From: Oerskovia turbata
Lineage (GTDB): Bacteria > Actinomycetota > Actinomycetes > Actinomycetales > Cellulomonadaceae
Direction: 5' to 3'
Assembly: GCF_000718325.1 (NCBI RefSeq)
Contig: NZ_JOFV01000018.1
Coordinates: 1-64,000, forward strand
Length of the DNA: 64,000 nucleotides
Part shown: piece after piece, positions 33,710 to 41,713 of the stretch
Layout: every line of letters begins with the position of its first letter
How positions within the stretch are numbered: the stretch's first letter is position 1
Notes under the pieces: generated by a model
The model's database searches: none
What the model saw: the letters and a program-made list of their open reading frames with translations, nothing else
What the model was told of the DNA's origin: nothing
Made by a program: the position numbers and the translations under genes

Positions 33710-35994
33710 TCCGGTGGGACGAGGAGGATCCTGGGGCCGGGGTGATGAGGGGGCCGATGGGGTTCGCGGCGGTGTTGCGGGGGCACGAGGACGTGCTCGC
33801 GCAGGTCGAGTCGGGCATCGGCGGTGTCCAGGAAGCGCTCGGGCCGAAGGTGTGGAGCGGGGAGTCCGCGAACGCGTGGCAGTACGAGGCGGGGCACGCG
33901 CGAGCGCGCCAGCGGGAGCTGGGTGAGCTCGCCAGGCCCGTGCACGCTGCGCTCGACGAGTATGCGGACGCTGTCGTGAGTCTTCGAGCCCAGGTGTCGT
34001 TCCACCGGCAGGTGCGCGAGGACGCTGAGCGGATGCGGTACGCGGTGGGCGGGTTCGACGGGAGCGCGAGCCCTGCGGTCGAGGCGCGTCGCGCGATGCT
34101 GGCCGAGCAGGCCGAGATGGACGCGCACGTGGCCGGAGCCGCGTTGCGGGACCTGGCCGTGCAGCGTCAGGCGCTGGACGACCGGTTGGTCGCCGCATTG
34201 GCGATCCCGGGGGACTCGGGGTGGGCTCAGCGCAAGGAGGTGCTCTCGCGCGCCGGGATCACCGGGGTCGAGGCGTTGGACACCGCCAAGCTCGTGGCGG
34301 CGTACAACAGGTTCACCGACCAGGCTCTGGACGGGGACCTGAAGGCCGGGGACGTGACCTACCTGCAGGACTTCTTCACCGTGTGGGGCAAGGACCCCGC
34401 GGTCATGGACGCCTACTTCCAGTCCCTGGGCGGAGAGCGGACGCGGGAGCTGGTGAACACGCTCGGGACGTCGATGACGGACGCGGACCAGTCCGTCACC
34501 GCGGCGGCGCTCCACGGGCTGGCGGTCGCGATGCGGCAAGGCTTGGCGACGGCCTCGCACAGCTGGGGAGAGAAGACTGCGGATCGGTTCGCGGCGGACA
34601 TGTTCACAGGAGCCACGGGAACGATCGGTGGCGGCCTCTCCGTGATCGGGTGGCTCTTCCACGACCGCGCGAGCACGCCGATGAGCGCCACGTTCGCGAC
34701 CGCCATGGCAGATCAGATCGATGCGGTCGAGCGCTCGCCTGGACGCCCCGGCGAACTGGGGCTCGTCGATACGAGCGTGGTCGCCGGAGGTCGCAGCCTC
34801 ATGTGGTTCGAGACGAGCTCCACGGATCCCATGCCGTCCGACCGCCCGGCGGAGCAGGTCTTCGCCACCCTCGCGTTGTACCCCGAGGCGACGCTCGACT
34901 GGTTCAGCGACGGTCGGCCAGACGACGTGGCACAGGCCGATTGGCGCGGTGAAGGTCGGGTGGACTACTGGTTCGGGAAGAGGGACTGGGGCGTGTCCGT
35001 GACCGGCGACGGATTCGAGACTCCGGCGGCCCTGTGGACGTCGCTGCAGAGCGTGGAGGGCGCTCCCGCGAGCGGGACCTACGACGCCGAGACCTGGACC
35101 AAGGCCGAAGAGGTCTCCGGCGGCATCATCTACGGACTGGCCGGGAACCCCCGATTCACCACCGACCAGCTGACTGACGATGCGGCCATCCGGATGGTGA
35201 CGGCCCTGGCCGTGGAGATCCCGATGCTCACCGAGTGGGCGATCATCCGGGGCGAGGGCGCCGCAGACTTGGGTGCGAAGACTGGGCGGGATCGCCTCCC
35301 CTGGACGGACGAAGTCCGCTCGGTGCTGACCATCAGCCGGAAGACCCTCGCGGACTTCACCGGCACATTGGGGCAGCACGAGGCCGCGGGCTGGTACCTG
35401 ACCGAAGCGGTCGACTACTACCAGCAGACTCTGATCAGCACGGCCGCAAGCGCTCCCGGGTCGTTCATCCAGGACGGCGTCGAGGTCCTGGACGGGGACG
35501 GCGTGTTCGCTCGTGTCGTGGGGCTTCAGGCGCTCGTCGACGGCGCGACCGACGGGGTGGACATCTCCTCGGCTGCGGCGATCGACGCACGCAACCAGAA
35601 GATCGCCGAATGGCCCGTCGCTGTCCTCGAAGAGATCATCCCGATTCCGGGCACCGACCAGATCCTGGGGAAGAGTGTCGGCTGGGTGGCGGACCTCGCG
35701 ATAGAGGAACTCGTCTCGGCGGGGGTCGAGCAAGGGGGCAAACGCGCGGAAGCGCTGTGGGCCGGCAACGAGAAGCAGGCCGTGATCAACGCGAATGCCG
35801 ACTGCATCGACCGGGCCGATGAGATGAAGTTCCTTTCAGCGCGGATCGTGTTCCAGATCGCACCTGAGAAGTTCGCGACCGAGCAGGGCGCGATCGAGGC
35901 GTACGACCAGCAGGCCCAGAAGTACCTCGATGTCTATTCGAGTGCCCGAGACATGACGGACGGAAACGCGGGAGAAGCGGTATGCACGCAATGA
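33706..35994 (+). CDS. Large WXG100-headed protein of unknown function
   Basis: A 762-residue protein. The N-terminal ~110 residues form a WXG100-type hairpin with the turn KVWSGESANAWQYEAGHARA (about 43-62). The rest is mainly helical with short signatures FFTVWGKDPAVMDAYFQSLG, VDYWFGKRDWGVSV and EEIIPIPGTDQILGKSVGW; it has no membrane anchor and no enzyme motif that I recognise. It resembles the long actinobacterial ESX-type proteins (possibly DUF6571). Such heads usually route proteins to type VII secretion. The downstream lipoprotein gene overlaps its stop. Copy 1 at 31117 is broken. Confidence 0.65.
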   Translation: MIRWDEEDPGAGVMRGPMGFAAVLRGHEDVLAQVESGIGGVQEALGPKVWSGESANAWQYEAGHARARQRELGELARPVHAALDEYADAVVSLRAQVSFHRQVREDAERMRYAVGGFDGSASPAVEARRAMLAEQAEMDAHVAGAALRDLAVQRQALDDRLVAALAIPGDSGWAQRKEVLSRAGITGVEALDTAKLVAAYNRFTDQALDGDLKAGDVTYLQDFFTVWGKDPAVMDAYFQSLGGERTRELVNTLGTSMTDADQSVTAAALHGLAVAMRQGLATASHSWGEKTADRFAADMFTGATGTIGGGLSVIGWLFHDRASTPMSATFATAMADQIDAVERSPGRPGELGLVDTSVVAGGRSLMWFETSSTDPMPSDRPAEQVFATLALYPEATLDWFSDGRPDDVAQADWRGEGRVDYWFGKRDWGVSVTGDGFETPAALWTSLQSVEGAPASGTYDAETWTKAEEVSGGIIYGLAGNPRFTTDQLTDDAAIRMVTALAVEIPMLTEWAIIRGEGAADLGAKTGRDRLPWTDEVRSVLTISRKTLADFTGTLGQHEAAGWYLTEAVDYYQQTLISTAASAPGSFIQDGVEVLDGDGVFARVVGLQALVDGATDGVDISSAAAIDARNQKIAEWPVAVLEEIIPIPGTDQILGKSVGWVADLAIEELVSAGVEQGGKRAEALWAGNEKQAVINANADCIDRADEMKFLSARIVFQIAPEKFATEQGAIEAYDQQAQKYLDVYSSARDMTDGNAGEAVCTQ

Positions 35995-36357
35995 CACGGT
36001 GGGCAGGGGGCGGAGTGGTCCTCGCGTCCGGGGTGATCCTGGCGGGGTGTGGTGCCCCGGAGGTTCCTGGGCCTGCTCCGACGCCGTCGGTGGTGTGGTC
36101 GGAGGGTGAGCCGGCCGGTGACCTGGAGCTGGATCCGTTTCCGAGTCGTTGCATGCGACGTGGACACCGGCTGCGATCCGCAAGATGAACAGCAACCTCG
36201 ACGAGTGGTCCCGGGAGCGCAACGAGGACGGGGCGGTTCGGGTGGTGGGGCCTCGGCCGTTCGATCCGGTGAGTGTGGAGGTCGCGGCTGATGGACGGAG
36301 CGCGACGGTGTCGGGGTGCACGGTCGAGGATTGGACCATCGGCCGCGACGACCGGGG
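35982..36357 (+). pseudogene. Lipoprotein gene broken by an 11-bp insertion (copy A)
   Basis: The start ATG at 35982 has GGAGA upstream and a signal peptide with lipobox LAGC (GVILAGCGAPEVPGPAPTP). The frame is lost after AGDLELDP by the 11-base insertion TTTCCGAGTCG at 36138-36148, which copy B lacks. Beyond it the coding sense resumes in another frame (TWTPAAIRKMNSNLDEWSRE, then PFDPVSVEVAADGRSATVSG). Relative to the intact lipoprotein at 31760 a middle segment is also missing. Confidence 0.75.
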
Positions 36358-36703
36358 ATGGCGAGGGTGGCGTTTCTTGGGGTGGTTGTGGTTGTGGTGG
36401 TGGCGGGGTGTGGTGCCCCGGAGGTTCCTGGGCCTGCTCCGACGCCGTCGGTGGTGTGGTCGGAGGGTGAGCCGGCCGGTGACCTGGAGCTGGATCCGTT
36501 GCATGCGACGTGGACACCGGCTGCGATCCGCAAGATGAACAGCAACCTCAACAAGTGGTCCCGGGAGCGCAACGAGGACGGGGCGGTTCGGGTGGCGGGT
36601 CCTTGGCCGTTCGATCCGGTGAGTGTGGAGGTCGCGGCTGATGGACGGAGCGCGACGGTGTCGGGGTGCACGGTCGAGGATTGGACCATCGGCCGCGACG
36701 ACC
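36040..36703 (+). repeat. Direct repeat of about 300 bp (lipoprotein copies A and B)
   Basis: 36040-36353 and 36401-36703 are almost identical; they differ by the 11-bp insertion in the first copy and a handful of base changes. Both encode the same lipoprotein stretch from lipobox to DWTIGRDD. The high identity suggests a recent tandem duplication. Confidence 0.9.
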
Positions 36704-36705
36704 CG
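36358..36705 (+). pseudogene. Truncated lipoprotein gene (copy B)
   Basis: From the ATG at 36358 the frame gives MARVAFLGVVVVVVVAGCG (signal with lipobox VAGC), then VWSEGEPAGDLELDPLHATW and the conserved PFDPVSVEVAADGRSATVSG. At about 36705 homology ends and the frame runs on antisense to the broken PIN gene with no natural C-terminus. It has no good ribosome site. A short fusion protein could still be made, but a remnant is more likely. Confidence 0.65.
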
Positions 36706-36712
36706 GTCGTCC

Positions 36713-36934
36713 TCACGTCGCGCCGAGCAGGCGGATCGGCAGGCGGCCCACCCGGCCCAACCGTTCCCGACCGGCGTCGACCGACAGATCGCCCCGGTGC
36801 ACGGCCTCGTGCAGCGCCGACAGCATCTGCGACCGAAGGAGGGTCGGCGCGAGCAGCTCGTGAGCGCTCGACACCTCGGCGGAGGTCTCGACGAGTCGCA
36901 GGACGGCGCCGGAGTCGACGACGAAGCGAGTCAT
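36713..36934 (-). pseudogene. Truncated PIN-domain gene (copy of 32511)
   Basis: The 73 residues match the N-terminal half of the PIN protein at 32511 closely (HELLAPTLLRSQ-LSALHEAV and HRGDLSV--GRERL-RVGRL). The ATG at 36934 keeps a GAGG ribosome site. The gene is cut after IRLLG, where lipoprotein copy B begins, so the C-terminal acidic motifs are gone. It cannot be an active PIN nuclease. Confidence 0.78.
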
Positions 36935-37049
36935 GGTGCGCCTCACGGGTCGGTGGTGCGTGCCTGGTCATGGTCCCGCGCTGGAGTGACGCGCGCACCC
37001 GGGCACGTGACGCCGTCGGGCTGTCCCAGGCCCCGGCTAACCTGCACGT

Positions 37050-37493
37050 ATGGTGCTGCCCCCCGACCTCCTGGCGCGGCTGGACGCCACGGTGGCCCTC
37101 TACGGCGCGGGCGAGCCCTCGACGTGCGACGAGATCGAGGAGGCCGTGAGCGGCCTCGACGTGGTCCTTGACCCTGGGTACGTGGAGGTGGTCGGGCGGC
37201 ACGGCGGCTGCTTCGTGGGCGTCCCCGTCCACGGCCTGTGCAACGCGTCCTCGCTCGAGGACACCGACGTCGCGGCCCTCACGCGCGCCTTCCGCGCGGA
37301 CGGCTGGGCCGTCGCGGACGAAGGGCTCGTGATCGGGTTCGACGGCCCGGGCAATCCCCTCGTGATCACGAACGACGGGCCCGTCGTGACCTTCGACCAC
37401 GACACGGGCGAGCGGCACACCCTCGCCGAGACCTTCGCGGACCTGCTCGACGAGAACCTTCCCGACCTCCCGCTCACCGGGCCGCCCGCATGA
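37050..37493 (+). CDS. SMI1/KNR4 (SUKH)-like protein
   Basis: A 147-residue acidic protein. The stretch GLVIGFDGPGNPLVITNDGP and FDHDTGERHTLAETFADLL is typical of the SUKH superfamily, many members of which are immunity proteins to polymorphic or contact-dependent toxins. It starts at a GTG or ATG at 37050 right after the decayed WXG100/lipoprotein/PIN module and overlaps the next gene (ATGA). Immunity function is inferred from family and neighbourhood. Confidence 0.65.
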   Translation: MVLPPDLLARLDATVALYGAGEPSTCDEIEEAVSGLDVVLDPGYVEVVGRHGGCFVGVPVHGLCNASSLEDTDVAALTRAFRADGWAVADEGLVIGFDGPGNPLVITNDGPVVTFDHDTGERHTLAETFADLLDENLPDLPLTGPPA

Positions 37494-37894
37494 TCCTCGC
37501 GCAGCGCAACGTCCTGGGCGGCCCCGACCGGGACGTCGGCGCGGTAGTCCGGCTGCGCCGCGCGCTCCAGGCCGAGTGCGCCCCGCTCGACGTCCCGGGC
37601 CTGGACGAGCTCGACGTCGTGCTCGCGCTCGGCGGCTCGGTCACGCCCTCGGCCGGCCCGGCCGGTGTCCGCAACGTCCGGTTCTCCCGGTCGCGGCGAC
37701 GGATCACCGCCACGGTCGTCGTGCCTGCGCACGAGCTCGACGCGACGACCCCGGAGCTCGACGCCCTGCTGCCCCACCTCGCCGAGCTCGCGGCGACCGT
37801 GGCCGCGCGCTGCGCCCCCGACGCCCCGGATGCGGTCCGTTCGGCGCTCGCGGGCGCGTTCGAGCGGGCCGTCGCGACCGCGACCCGCGCCTGA
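37490..37894 (+). CDS. Hypothetical protein coupled to the SUKH-like gene
   Basis: A 134-residue soluble protein beginning MILAQRNVLGGPDRDVGAVV. I do not recognise a family. Composition and codon use fit the genome. Its ATG overlaps the SUKH-like stop, so the two are cotranscribed; this placement is the only clue to its job. Confidence 0.6.
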   Translation: MILAQRNVLGGPDRDVGAVVRLRRALQAECAPLDVPGLDELDVVLALGGSVTPSAGPAGVRNVRFSRSRRRITATVVVPAHELDATTPELDALLPHLAELAATVAARCAPDAPDAVRSALAGAFERAVATATRA

Positions 37895-37953
37895 GCGGAG
37901 AGGGGAGTCGAGGCGCGGGCGCAGTCCCGGACACTGGTATCGGCCGTGGAACG

Positions 37954-38160
37954 ATGTCGCGCATGACCGAGCTGACCCTTCACGACGACGCGAAGCGGCG
38001 CGTGGTGCGCACCAACCTGATGCTCATCGGGATCCTGGCGCCGCTCCTCGGGCTGAACGCGGTCACGCTCGCGATCACCACGCGGAGCATCGCGCTCCCG
38101 CTCGTCTTCCTGGGCCTCCTCGTCACGTTGTTCGTCGTCGTGGTCGCGATCCTGGTCTGA
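37954..38160 (+). CDS. Small two-helix membrane protein
   Basis: 68 residues (65 if the ATG at 37963 is used). Two hydrophobic helices, NLMLIGILAPLLGLNAVTLA and LPLVFLGLLVTLFVVVVAIL, follow a charged N-terminus. It is an actinobacterial hypothetical with no known role. No strong ribosome site. Confidence 0.55.
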   Translation: MSRMTELTLHDDAKRRVVRTNLMLIGILAPLLGLNAVTLAITTRSIALPLVFLGLLVTLFVVVVAILV

Positions 38161-38216
38161 GCTGCGCGCTCGGCGCAGGAGCGGCGGGCGGCGCGTCCTC
38201 GGGGGACGCTGGGCGG

Positions 38217-38510
38217 ATGGAGATCGAGGCCGTCGGCGAGGTGTGGCACTGGCGGGGGCCCGCGCCCTTCCACTTCGTGACCGTGCCCGACGACGAGAGC
38301 GCCCGCATCCACGAGGTCGCGGCCCTCGTGACCTACGGCTGGGGCATGATCCCGGTCTCGGCGCGCATCGGGGGCACGACCTGGACGACGTCGCTGTTCG
38401 CCAAGGACGGCCTGTACGTCGTGCCGCTCAAGGACGCGATCCGTGCGTCAGAGGGCGTCGAGCTGGGCGACACCGTCACGGTGCTCCTGACGCTCGACGT
38501 CACGCGCTGA
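38217..38510 (+). CDS. DUF1905 domain protein
   Basis: A 97-residue protein with the DUF1905 pattern: GEVWHWRGPAPFHFVTVP at the N-terminus and VSARIGGTTWTTSLFAKDGL in the middle, ending GDTVTVLLTLDV. Small β-barrel domain; function unknown. Its 3' end overlaps the convergent SulP gene by 11 bases. Confidence 0.85.
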   Translation: MEIEAVGEVWHWRGPAPFHFVTVPDDESARIHEVAALVTYGWGMIPVSARIGGTTWTTSLFAKDGLYVVPLKDAIRASEGVELGDTVTVLLTLDVTR

Positions 38511-40356
38511 GGGGATTCCGGGGGCCCGTGGCCCCGGCGGCGCTCGCGGGCGGGGACCCGGTCCCGGCCTGAGCTCGCGCGACGTGCGAGCGCGCGTGCT
38601 CGATCGCGGGCGGGAGGTCGGCGAACAGGTGCTTCTCGTGACGCAGCTCGTCGAGCACGCCGACGCGTGTCAGCACGGGCAGGTGGGCGGGCTGGATGCC
38701 CTTGACCAGGACCGTGACGCCCGAGCGCTCGAGGCCCGCGACGAGCTCGCCCAGCGCGTGGGCGCCCGTCGCGTCGACGAGGCGCAGGTGCGAGAGCCGC
38801 AGGACGACGACCAGGGCGTCCTGGTCGTCGCGGATCTGGGCGTGGATGCGGTCGGCGGCGCCGAAGAACATGGCGCCGTCGAGCCGGTAGAGCGCGATGT
38901 GCTCGTCGCCCGGCAGTGCCGGCCCGGGCAGTGGCTCGCGGTGCACGGCCGCCGCCTTCGCGACCGACCGCAGCGCGAAGAACGCCGCGACGAGGAGCCC
39001 GATCTGCACGGCCTCGATGAGGTCGACCGCGATCGTCACGACCGCGGTCACGACGAGCACGACGGCATCGGCCCGGGTCGAGGTCAGCACGGCACGGAGC
39101 GTCGCGACCGAGACCATGCGCACCGCGGTGACCATGAGGACACCGGCCAGCGCCGCGAGCGGGATCGAGGAGACGGGCCCCGTCGCCAGGTAGATGACGC
39201 CCAGGATCACGACCGAGTGCACGACGGCCGCGAGCCGCGTGCGGGCACCCGCGCGCACGTTGACCGCGGTCCGTGCGATCGCGCCCGTCGCGGGCATCCC
39301 GCCGAACACGCCGCTCGCGATCGACGCCAGACCCTGGCCCACGAGCTCGCGGTCGGGGTCGTAGCGGTGGGAGGCGTCGTCGGGCACGGTCGTGGCGCCC
39401 GACGGGCCGCGCGACGACCTGACGGGCCCGCCCTGCGCGGGCGACGGCATGGCTGCGGCGACGCGGGCCGAGAGGAGCGACTCGATCGCGGCGAGCGCCG
39501 CGACCGCGACCGCGGGGCCGATCAGCGACCGCAGCATGCCCGCGTCGAGGGGCGGCACGGTCGGGAGCGGCAGCGAGTCGGGCAGCGCCCCGATCCGCGC
39601 GACAGGGGCGCCCGTGAGCTGGACGACGACGGTCGCGAGGACGACCGCGACGAGCGACGCGGGCAGGGCGGGCGCGACGCGCGGCAGGACCAGCATCACG
39701 ACGGCGACGAGCGCCACGGTGCCGAGCGTCCACAGCGCCGCGGGGCTGTTCGCGAACGCCGCGACCACCGAGTCGACGGCGACGACCAGCGGGTTGCCGC
39801 CCACCGCGCCCGAGACGCCCAGGGCCGCGGGGACCTGCTGGAGGAAGATGATCGCGGCGATCCCGGCCGTGAACCCCTCGACCACGGGCCACGGGATGAA
39901 CGTCACGACGTGCCCCAGCCGCGTCACCCCGGCCAGCAGCACGACGACGCCCGCGAGGATCGCGACGAGCGGCACGGCCGCGGGGCCGTGCTGGGCGACG
40001 ATCGGGGCGAGGACGACGGCCATCGCGCCGGTCGGCCCGCTCACCTGGACGCGCGAGCCGCCGAACACCGCGGCCACGACGCCCGCGACCACGGCCGTCA
40101 CGAGGCCAGGACCGGGACCGACCCCGGCACTCACACCGAACGCGAGGGCGAGGGGCAGGGCGACCACGCCGACCGTGATGCCCGCCAGCAGGTCGGCGCG
40201 CAGCGTCCGCGGCCGCAGGTCGACGTCGGCGCGCGAGGGGAGCAGGTCGCGCGGGGACCGGGCGGAACGGGCCGAGCGGGCTGAGCGGGTGGAGCGGGTC
40301 GGCGGGGTCGAGCCGACGGGCAGGGTCGGCCCTGACGGCCGGGGCGTCCGTGTCAC
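38500..40356 (-). CDS. SulP family inorganic anion transporter
   Basis: A 618-residue membrane protein. About 11-12 helices begin after ADLLAGITVGVVALPLALAF, with the family's SGPTGAMAVVLAP and GGMPATGAIARTAVNVRAGA. A C-terminal cytoplasmic STAS domain (about 470-570) includes LRLVDATGAHALGELV. Members move sulfate or bicarbonate. The GTG start overlaps the stop of the upstream ArsR gene (GTGA), so transport is probably under that regulator. An N-terminal run of SARSAR repeats is low complexity. Confidence 0.92.
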   Translation of the reverse strand: MTRTPRPSGPTLPVGSTPPTRSTRSARSARSARSPRDLLPSRADVDLRPRTLRADLLAGITVGVVALPLALAFGVSAGVGPGPGLVTAVVAGVVAAVFGGSRVQVSGPTGAMAVVLAPIVAQHGPAAVPLVAILAGVVVLLAGVTRLGHVVTFIPWPVVEGFTAGIAAIIFLQQVPAALGVSGAVGGNPLVVAVDSVVAAFANSPAALWTLGTVALVAVVMLVLPRVAPALPASLVAVVLATVVVQLTGAPVARIGALPDSLPLPTVPPLDAGMLRSLIGPAVAVAALAAIESLLSARVAAAMPSPAQGGPVRSSRGPSGATTVPDDASHRYDPDRELVGQGLASIASGVFGGMPATGAIARTAVNVRAGARTRLAAVVHSVVILGVIYLATGPVSSIPLAALAGVLMVTAVRMVSVATLRAVLTSTRADAVVLVVTAVVTIAVDLIEAVQIGLLVAAFFALRSVAKAAAVHREPLPGPALPGDEHIALYRLDGAMFFGAADRIHAQIRDDQDALVVVLRLSHLRLVDATGAHALGELVAGLERSGVTVLVKGIQPAHLPVLTRVGVLDELRHEKHLFADLPPAIEHARSHVARAQAGTGSPPASAAGATGPRNPLSA

Positions 40357-40739
40357 TGCCCGGTCCGTTCGCTCTCCCCCTGGAGGGGAGGCAGCTCGTC
40401 CGCAGCGGCGAGCTGTCGCCCGGACGCGTCGAGCGTCTCGCGCAGGAACGCGCGTGCGACGACGAGCAGCTCGGCGACGAGAGGCCTGCTCAGCCGGTAG
40501 ACGACGGTGTTGCCCGTGCGCGACGACGTCACGACGCCGGCGCGCTTGAGCACCGCGAGGTGCTGGGACAGGACCGAGGCCTCGACGCCGGTCGCGGCGA
40601 GCAGGTCGCTCACGGGGGCCTCGTGGTGGGGCGCGGCGCTGAGCACCTCGAGCGCCTGGATGCGGGTGGGGTGCGCGAGGGAGCGGAACAGCTCGGCCTT
40701 GATCGCGTAGAGCGGCGCCGTGGTGGCGGTGGTGGGCAC
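40353..40739 (-). CDS. ArsR family transcriptional regulator
   Basis: A 128-residue winged-helix protein. AELFRSLAHPTRIQALEVLS is the ArsR first block, and ATGVEASVLSQHLAVLKRAG the recognition helix, followed by the wing TGNTVVYRLS. It has no cysteine, so it does not use the classic thiolate metal site. GTG start with AGGAGG. It precedes the SulP gene with a GTGA overlap; a palindrome in its promoter points to autoregulation. Similar ArsR-SulP pairs occur in other bacteria. Confidence 0.9.
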   Translation of the reverse strand: MPTTATTAPLYAIKAELFRSLAHPTRIQALEVLSAAPHHEAPVSDLLAATGVEASVLSQHLAVLKRAGVVTSSRTGNTVVYRLSRPLVAELLVVARAFLRETLDASGRQLAAADELPPLQGESERTGQ

Positions 40740-40755
40740 AGGACCTCCTGAAGAC

Positions 40756-40779
40756 TTGACGAGTTTAGCAACTCCTCAA
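40756..40779. promoter_or_regulatory. ArsR operator upstream of the SulP operon
   Basis: TTGACGAGT (40756-40764) and ACTCCTCAA (40771-40779) are inverted arms with a six-base spacer TTAGCA; eight of nine positions are complementary. It lies 17 bases before the arsR start, over the likely promoter. Confidence 0.7.
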
Positions 40780-40797
40780 TCCATCTTCCCGTACCGG

Positions 40798-40941
40798 TGC
40801 CTCGTGCACTCGACGCGCAACGAGGCGTCGTGCAAGGTCGCGCTCGCCGCAGGGTTCGCGCCCGAGGGCACGCTCCGGGAGAGCGGCAAGCACGTCGACG
40901 GCTGGTACGACATGCACCTGCACGCGCGTCTCGCGGGCTGA
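40798..40941 (+). pseudogene. C-terminal remnant of a GNAT acetyltransferase
   Basis: A 47-residue frame reading VHSTRNEASCKVALAAGFAP, then EGTLRESGKHVDGWYDMHLH-ARLAG. This is the familiar C-terminal end of RimJ/RimL-type acetyltransferases (N-x-x-S-x-x-V-A-x-x-G-F-x-x-E-G-T-L-R). No N-terminal portion is present upstream, where the arsR promoter sits. Confidence 0.75.
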
Positions 40942-41063
40942 GCCCGGCCTCATCTGGTCCTCATCCGCGGTGGCTACGCTCGCCGAGCCATCACATATCC
41001 GGACGTCACGGTGCTTTCTTCGCGAAGCGCCGCGTGTCCGCACGCTCTCGACGAGGAGAACAG

Positions 41064-41642
41064 ATGCCTGCTGCCGGACCCCAGACCTTGCTGTCGCCCG
41101 CGCCGACCTCGCCTGCCACGCCCGCCGCGGCGACCTCACCGCAGCCGCCCCACACCATCGCACTGCCAGCGCGGCCCGGGCTCCGGGGACGGTGCGACGC
41201 CGTGGTCGTCGCCCTGGCCGTCCACCTGACGCGGTGGTCGGTTCCCGCGCTCCGGGTCTCGCTCGGCCTCGTCTTCCTGGGGTTCGGGGTGCTCAAGTTC
41301 TTCCCCGGGGCGAGCCCGGCGGAGCAGATCGTCACGCAGACCGTCGGGGCGCTGACATTCGGCGTCGTCGAGGGGACGGCGGCCGTGGTCCTGACGGCGG
41401 TCGTCGAGACCGTCATCGGGCTGACGCTCCTCACGGGGCGATGGTTGAAGGTGGGCCTGGTCGTGCTCTCGGTCGCGCTGGTCGGCATGATGTCGCCCGT
41501 GGTGCTCTTCCCCGACGAGCTCTTCGGCGACGGCATGACGCTCCTGGGCCAGTACATCCTCAAGGACGTCGTCTTCGTCGCCGCAGCTGCCGTGGTCGCG
41601 GCCGTCACGCTCGGGGCGCGGCTGACGTGCGACACGCGCTGA
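41064..41642 (+). CDS. DoxX-like membrane protein
   Basis: About 192 residues. After a ~60-residue proline/alanine-rich N-terminus come four helices: ALRVSLGLVFLGFGVLKFFP (the DoxX pattern), TVVETVIGLTLL-like, LVVLSVALVGMMSPVVLFP and a final one. The ATG has AGGAGAA upstream. Function unknown; possibly associated with redox or antibiotic tolerance at the membrane. Confidence 0.8.
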   Translation: MPAAGPQTLLSPAPTSPATPAAATSPQPPHTIALPARPGLRGRCDAVVVALAVHLTRWSVPALRVSLGLVFLGFGVLKFFPGASPAEQIVTQTVGALTFGVVEGTAAVVLTAVVETVIGLTLLTGRWLKVGLVVLSVALVGMMSPVVLFPDELFGDGMTLLGQYILKDVVFVAAAAVVAAVTLGARLTCDTR

Positions 41643-41713
41643 CGCGCTGAGCCCGCCGCAGCCCGACGGCGCCACGCGCGTGACGCCGTCGGGCGGGGGG
41701 AGGGCGACGCGCC

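Noticed and set aside
36358..37149. Lipoprotein copy B read as one 264-residue gene
   Set aside because: After about residue 116 the frame is antisense to the broken PIN gene and overlaps the SUKH-like start, with no natural C-terminus.
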